A DNA stretch of 64,000 nucleotides from Euglena gracilis (lineage: Eukaryota; Euglenida; Euglenophyceae; Euglenales): the NCBI GenBank assembly GCA_039621445.1, contig CP154957.1:11241845-11305844 (forward strand), given 5' to 3'. Shown here one piece after another: positions 58,971 to 64,000 of the stretch (positions are counted from its first letter, which is position 1; each line of letters opens with the position of its first letter). The translations under genes were made by a program, and so were the position numbers. The notes beneath the pieces are model-generated. The model was not told where the DNA came from and made no database searches. It worked only from the letters and a program-made list of their open reading frames with translations.

Positions 58971-59374
58971 GTAAAAAAAACAATGAAAACATCTCGAGAA
59001 AACATACATATTTCTGGAAGTGTCGGTCTGACGAAATGTGCCCCTGGAGGCCCTCTCACCCCCCGTTCGCCGTTTTGGCCGCCGACATGCCTGGCCCGTG
59101 TTCCGGCGCGCTTTTGTGGCCTAAAACGGCAGTCAAAAAAAAAGCGAATTTTTTTGCCAGTAACGATGTTTAGGCCTCCCGGACCCGGAAGACCTGTTTT
59201 TGAGCCCAAAATGAGCGCCTTTCGACCCCCCGGCACCCCATTTTTGGCCCGAAACTCATGGAGTTTGGGTCAAAAAACGAGGCAAAAAAAGTCTAAAATA
59301 ATATCCAACAAAACGGGTATGGGGTGTGTGGGGGGGTAACACTTCAGAAATTTCTGTAAAATTATTGAAAGTTA

Positions 59375-59766
59375 AACCCCCCCAAATAATCCCCCCCGGG
59401 GTATTATTTTTTCGCCCAAAGTCCCGGCCCGAGGGTGGGGGGGTATTATTTGGGGGGGTAATAACACCCCAAATTTTTCGATTTTTTTTAAGTCCTGTAG
59501 GAGCCAAAATAGCGCCAAAACCCCCCTTTGCAGTCATTTTTTGCACTTTCTTATGAAATATACTATTTTTTTGGAGGTCAGATTATCCACAAAAATCGAT
59601 TTTCTTTCGTAATTTGTTGTCAGAGATTGTGATTTTGACCTACCTTTTTAGATCAAAATCCGGGCCTTTGGCCCGAATCTGGGGGGGGGTATTAACCCGG
59701 TCGTCGAAGTCGGACCCCGAGGGGGGGGGTATTATTTGGGGGGGGGTATTATTTGCGGGGAGGGTT
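59375..59766. mobile_element. TA-TSD element, TATTATTT word family, copy 2
   Basis: A 392-bp element flanked by TA (59373-59374, 59767-59768). The ends are AACCCCCCC and GAGGGTT. It shares the internal text TCGTAATTTGTTGTCAGA and the GGTATTATTT words with 6372-6744. Confidence 0.75.
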
Positions 59767-59934
59767 TACCGTAAATTGCAAGTGTGTGATTTGTAAATTG
59801 AAAGCGTGTCTGGGGGCTCCAGGTTCACGCCCGAACCGGCGTCCCAGACGCCGGTTTGGGCGTGAAACCGGCGTCTAGGGGACCCAAAATAAAAGTGCCA
59901 AAAAGGGTTAGTAGACATGTGGTAACCCCCCCCC

Positions 59935-60303
59935 CAAATATAAAGCCCCCCCAGCTTTACATTTGGACGGGATTTCAAGACCCTCAAAGGGGGCTTTATA
60001 TTTGGGGGGGATCAAACTTTTTCGGGTGGCCTTTATGACCTTCGGCATTCAATTGTGGCCAAATACCATTTTTTTTGCCAAGTTTTTGTTGTATACCACC
60101 TATTTTTTTCAATGATGTGCAATTCTGATCCAAAATGGAGCATTTCTGGTGAAAAAACGTTGTATTCACCCAAAACTTTCAGCTTTCTCCTGAATGACAC
60201 CAGCGTCTGGCTCCACGTCGGGGGGGGGGGCTTTAAATTTGGGCAGCAAAACCAAACCCCTGGGGAGGCTTTATATATTTGGGGGGTTTATATTGGGGGG
60301 GTT
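59935..60303. mobile_element. TA-TSD element, CTTTATATTTGGGG word family
   Basis: About 369 bp flanked by TA (59933-59934, 60304-60305). The words CCCAAATATAAAG and GGCTTTATATTTGGGG occur near both ends. The left end has one A fewer than the right. Confidence 0.65.
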
Positions 60304-62034
60304 TAATCATGTTTGAGCAGTTTTTTGGGGGTTCGGCCAGAAATTGGGTTTTTTTTTGAACAACAATTTCTTTTTTCCAATTTTGGAGAATTTCTGAAAT
60401 GGAATACCATGCAGCTTGGCTGAAATCTAAGGCCATCTGCTGGAAGCCCTTGAGAAGAGCTTTCAATCGATGGGCGACATGGCAGCTGAAAAGTGGAATT
60501 TCAAATTTGCAAACAGGGTCGGAAAATGCGATCGTTGATTTTCGCGCTGTGCGATGTGGCTGAGTTCTGTGGGTACCAAGCTACAGATCTTGGGGAGAAC
60601 TTTTGATTGATATGCAATGTGCAACCTGAGCTGTGGGATTTGACAAATTAATATGTCAAATTTTGGAATACACGATCGCTGAAAATAAGAGCTATCTGCA
60701 TTATGGCCGAATTCTGAGGCCATCTGTTGAAAGCCCTTGAGAAGTGCTTTCGATTGATGGGCAACATGGCATCAGAAGTGTGGAATCTACCAATTTCGAC
60801 CGGCGGCCAATTTGGGCCCAAAGTCGCCCAAAACTGCCCAAAACATGGGCATTTGGGCGAAATTGGCCGTGATTCCTCAGCCGCCGGTTCGGGCGTGAAC
60901 CCGGAGCCCCCTAGAAACGGTTTCTGATACGAAAACTGTGTCCAGAACGCCGGTTCGGGCGTGAAGCCGTGTTCCAGAACGCCGGTTCAGGCGGCAGCCC
61001 GAACCGGCGTTCTGGAACACGGCTTCACGCCCGAACCGGCGTTCTGGACACAGTTGTTGAAACCGTGGATTAGGGGCTCTGGCTTCACGCCCGAACCGGC
61101 GTTCAAGGAATAAAGGCCAATTTCGCCCTAAATACCCAGTTTCTGAACATTTTTGGGATCTTTTGGGCTCATGGCCATGTCGATCGGCCGATTGAAGTTT
61201 TCATCCGTCTGATGCCAGGTTACCCATCAATCGAAAGGTTTTTTTTCAGAATTACGATTTGGAATTTTTTTTTGGCTGGACCCCCCCAGATTTTTTCAGA
61301 TTTGCAATGCCGAATTTTCGGTTGGACCCCGCTGGTTTTTTTTTCCAGAACTATGGTTGGGATTTGATCCCCCCTTTTTTCAGAATTCCGGTTCAGAGAT
61401 TTTGGCTGGGTTTCTTCACAAACACGGTTGAAAAAAAAATTGGCTGGAGCCCCCCCCCCTAGGGTTTTTCAGAAGTACGGTTGGGAAATTTTGGCTGGAC
61501 CCCCCCGGGAATTTTTCAAAATTGTTGGGAAATGTTAATTACAGTGAGGAAATTTTGGCCCCCCTGGGTGTTTTCAAAATTGGTTGGACCCTCCCCTGGG
61601 TTTTTCAGAATTATGGTTAGGAAATTTTAGCTGGACCCCTTGGGTTTTTTCAGAATTACGATTTTTGGACCCTTTTCGCAAATTCCAAAATCCACTGTTC
61701 ACCTGCCATGTTGCCCCTTGATCGATAGCCCTTCTCAAGGGTTTTAGATGGCCTTAGATTTCAGCCCTGCTGCATGGTATTCTATTTCAGAAAATCCCCA
61801 GATTTGGCCAAATGGAAATTGTTGCACAAAATCCCCCAATTTCTGGCCAAATACCCCCCAAAAAGTGCTCAGATATGATTGCCTCGTGTCTACAAACCAT
61901 TTTGGACACTTTTTGGCACTTTTCATTTTCGGTCCCCAGGACGCCGTTTTCCCGCCCGAACCGGCGTTCTGGACACCGGTTCGGCGCAGAAATTTCTGCG
62001 TTCTGGGTTCAGGCGTGAAGCCAGAGCCCCAATA

Positions 62035-62434
62035 CCATGCCCCCCCCTTACTGTTCCCGTCCCGTGGCCCCCTTTTGGGTCCATGGGAACAGTAAGGGGG
62101 GGGGAACAGTAAGGGGGGGGGGACGAGCTCCCCCCCCCTTACTGTTCCCATGGGCCATGAACCAACCAACCAAGTTAGACCCAAAAGGCCACCTAAAATG
62201 CCAAAATGAAGCTTTTTTGGTTTACATGCTTGAAAATTGCACCTCCACAACATCCATTTTGGCATTAGGTTGGATTTTGGTGGGATGGAAAGCACCTAAA
62301 ACCGACCAAAAAATCCCCTTTTTTGCCTTGTGTTCCAAGAATCCTTTACAAAAAGTGCTATGACACTGTACTGTTCCCGTCCCCCCAATGGGAACAGTAA
62401 GGGGGGGGGGAACAGTAAAGGGGGGGGGGCATGG
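62035..62434. mobile_element. TA-TSD element, CTTACTGTTCCC word family, with an empty-site match
   Basis: A 400-bp element flanked by TA (62033-62034, 62435-62436), with ends CCATGCCCCCCC and GGGGGGGCATGG. The words CTTACTGTTCCC and GGGAACAGTAAG recur. Related copies of the flank at 44628 and 61065 (complement) lack the insertion and read GCCAGAGCCCC then CACGGTTTCAA with a few bases between, confirming a TA target. Confidence 0.88.
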
Positions 62435-62910
62435 TACACGGTTTCAAGCAACTGTGTCCCAGACGCCGGTTCGGGCGTGAAACCGGTGCTTGGGATGCCG
62501 GTTTCACGCCCGAACTGGCGTCTGGGACACAGTTCTTGAAGAAAATAAATTATGTGAAATTTGCAATGCTAGTCTTTTTGTCCTTCCATTACATGCAAGT
62601 CCAATTAAGAGCTCAGCATTATTCAAAACCTGGTCATTTAGATTTTTATTATTTATTATTTATTATTATTATTTATTATTAAAAAAAACCTTCCCTCCAA
62701 TCAGGCCACCAAATTTTTGGATTTTCCTTTTTTTTAAAAAAAATTATTGCCCAATTGGGGGGATGTGTTTGTATTTTTTTTGGCTCTGAGATTTCGATTT
62801 TTTTTGATTTTCATTTTTGGGTTTGTGGTTCCTGGGACATTCGTATTTTTGAGGGCAGCAATTCCTCATTTGTCCACTGAAAAAAACCCAAACACGGGGG
62901 GTAGATCTGT

Positions 62911-63202
62911 CCTGGGTGGGGGGGGGTAGTGGGCCGACCTTAGGTCGGCCCACGGTCGCCAAAGGTCGCCAAAGGTCTCCCTTGGTCGATGTCAAAAAGC
63001 GTTCACCCGGGCAAATTAGCGCGACATACAAACAAAAGGAGTTGCACACACAAGGGATTTTGTTATTTTAGGGCCGCCGAACAGTTGCCTGCGGCGCTAC
63101 AATGCAAGAAAAAACTGAGTAGGAAATAACCATGGCGACCTTTGGCGACCTTTGGTGACCGTGGGCCGACCTAAGGTCGGCCCACTACCCCCCTCCCCCA
63201 GG
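62911..63202. mobile_element. Fold-back element with GGTCGCCAAAGGTCGCC arms
   Basis: A 292-bp element with inverted arms of about 65 bp holding GTAGTGGGCCGACCTTAGG and its complement. The middle contains TTGCACACACAAGGGATTTTG, also found in 48311-48995. The target duplication is unclear. Confidence 0.72.
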
Positions 63203-63331
63203 CCAGATCCGGGAGCCCCCAAACACTTCTTATAATTTCCCCCTGACCTTCTCCTTTGCATATTGAAATTGAGGACGCTGAGGTTGAGGTTGAGGTTGAG
63301 GTTAAATATGCCATTCATTGCTCTTTCCCCA

Positions 63332-63588
63332 GCCCACAATGGTCCTTGGCAATGGGCCAATTGTGCAATGGCGAGCCACTGAGGGGTTGGACAGGCAAGA
63401 GGTTGGTCCGCCGCCGAGGACAATAAGTTTGACGGAGCGCAGACTACGCATATCTGTGGCGCCAGAGAAGTTGTGGCAAATCCTGCCTCCCTCGGCGGCA
63501 GCCTTGTTGCACCATGCAAATGACCTAGCTTCTGCGCAGCGTGCAAGTGCGGAGTGCAGTGAAGTCCTGATGACATTTCAAGTTCATT
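63332..63588 (+). CDS. Possible terminal exon of an unknown gene
   Basis: After TCTTTCCCCAG the frame reads TMVLGNGPIVQWRATEG, RRLRISVAPEKLWQILPPS, AALLHHANDLASAQRASAE and ends VLMTFQVH at a TAG (63586-63588). The composition and the good acceptor support an exon. No family is recognised and upstream exons are not found. Confidence 0.45.
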
Positions 63589-64000
63589 AGGCGATTGGGC
63601 AAGTGTGTTTGGGAACCCAGGCCACAATATTTCTCGATTTCAAGTGCTTTGGCTGGGAGTACAGGCCCATGTCAATTTCTTTGAAGGTTTTGTTCCAAAT
63701 CCCCGGCCCCAGGAAGGCATGGGGCATCCCCTTTTGAAATTTCAAGAACAAGAGTGAGACTTAATTCAGGCTAATTTTTTTGATGCTGCCTAAAATGGAG
63801 TGTGTTTCACAGTATGGTTTGATATGACGCTGTTTTGGGACCATCTGCCTGGTAATTTTTTCGAGAGTCATGCTATATTCTGTCAGATGAATGGCCGAGT
63901 TTGGCGATTTCCAAAAATATTCAACTGACAATTGCTTATGATCTGTCACCAGCCTTCATTGGCTCGCTGGGCTCCCCAGCGAGCTCTAGGACGTTGCACA
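63589..64000. other. Unassigned sequence to the window edge
   Basis: No clear exon or element was found. TTGGCTCGCTGGGCTCCCCAGCGAGC near 63960-63985 is a short hairpin. Confidence 0.4.

Larger units (their letters stand above)
58971..62530. repeat. Dispersed repeat with ACCGGCGT palindromes, copy 2, partly folded back
   Basis: Homologous to 42540-44790. The centre (60878-61110) is a large palindrome of CACGCCCGAACCGGCGTTCT words. Sequence to its right (61670-62030) is the reverse complement of sequence to its left (60370-60500), so the copy forms a head-to-head structure. Three TA-TSD elements are nested in it. Confidence 0.68.

Overview
This window is eukaryotic nuclear DNA from a protist with sparse genes. 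Short GC-rich exons sit in long introns full of G/C homopolymer runs, microsatellites and inverted-repeat elements. The best clue to the host is the introns. Ordinary GT-AG introns are mixed, in the same genes, with introns that lack GT-AG and have complementary ends, with CAG at +4 to +6 and CTG at -8 to -6. From memory of the literature, that mixture is the mark of euglenid nuclear genes, so I infer a euglenid. TTAGGG-like repeats and possible trans-splice acceptors just before two start codons fit this but do not prove it.

Layout. (1) Positions 1-2671, + strand: last exons of a Wee1-like kinase. (2) 2672-9340: repeats and microsatellites. (3) 9341-17093, +: a small J-domain (DnaJ-like) protein in seven exons. 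(4) 18454-34155, +: phosphoribosylamine-glycine ligase (GARS, PurD type) in 14 exons over 15.7 kb. Its intron 11 holds a 2.2 kb very AT-rich block that looks organellar and contains a regular array of hairpins. (5) 34156-46046: repeats, with one broken ORF. (6) 46047-50392, minus strand: exons of an unrecognised helical protein. (7) 49373-53938: a 4.6 kb element with a perfect 8-bp target duplication, holding a 2.3 kb minisatellite and two of the exons in (6). (8) 54-64 kb: mobile-element debris, a LINE-like reverse-transcriptase fragment, large palindromic repeats and a possible last exon at 63332-63588.

The main result is a link between transposons and introns. At least eight elements here have termini CAGG...CCTG (or close) and 8-bp target duplications, four of them perfect. 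The non-GT-AG introns have the same geometry. Each is a CAG...CTG element inside an 8-nt direct repeat, and splicing at the +4/-8 rule removes the element plus 3+5 nt, exactly one copy of the repeat. One element (46366-46806) lies inside a reading frame and its removal by this rule restores the frame. A second family of at least eight short elements has TA target duplications, C-run/G-run ends and a family-specific internal word.

Two 1-bp shifts in a GARS exon and a shift in a G-run elsewhere could be assembly errors. Gene models were built by hand from reading frame and family knowledge and have not been checked against transcripts.
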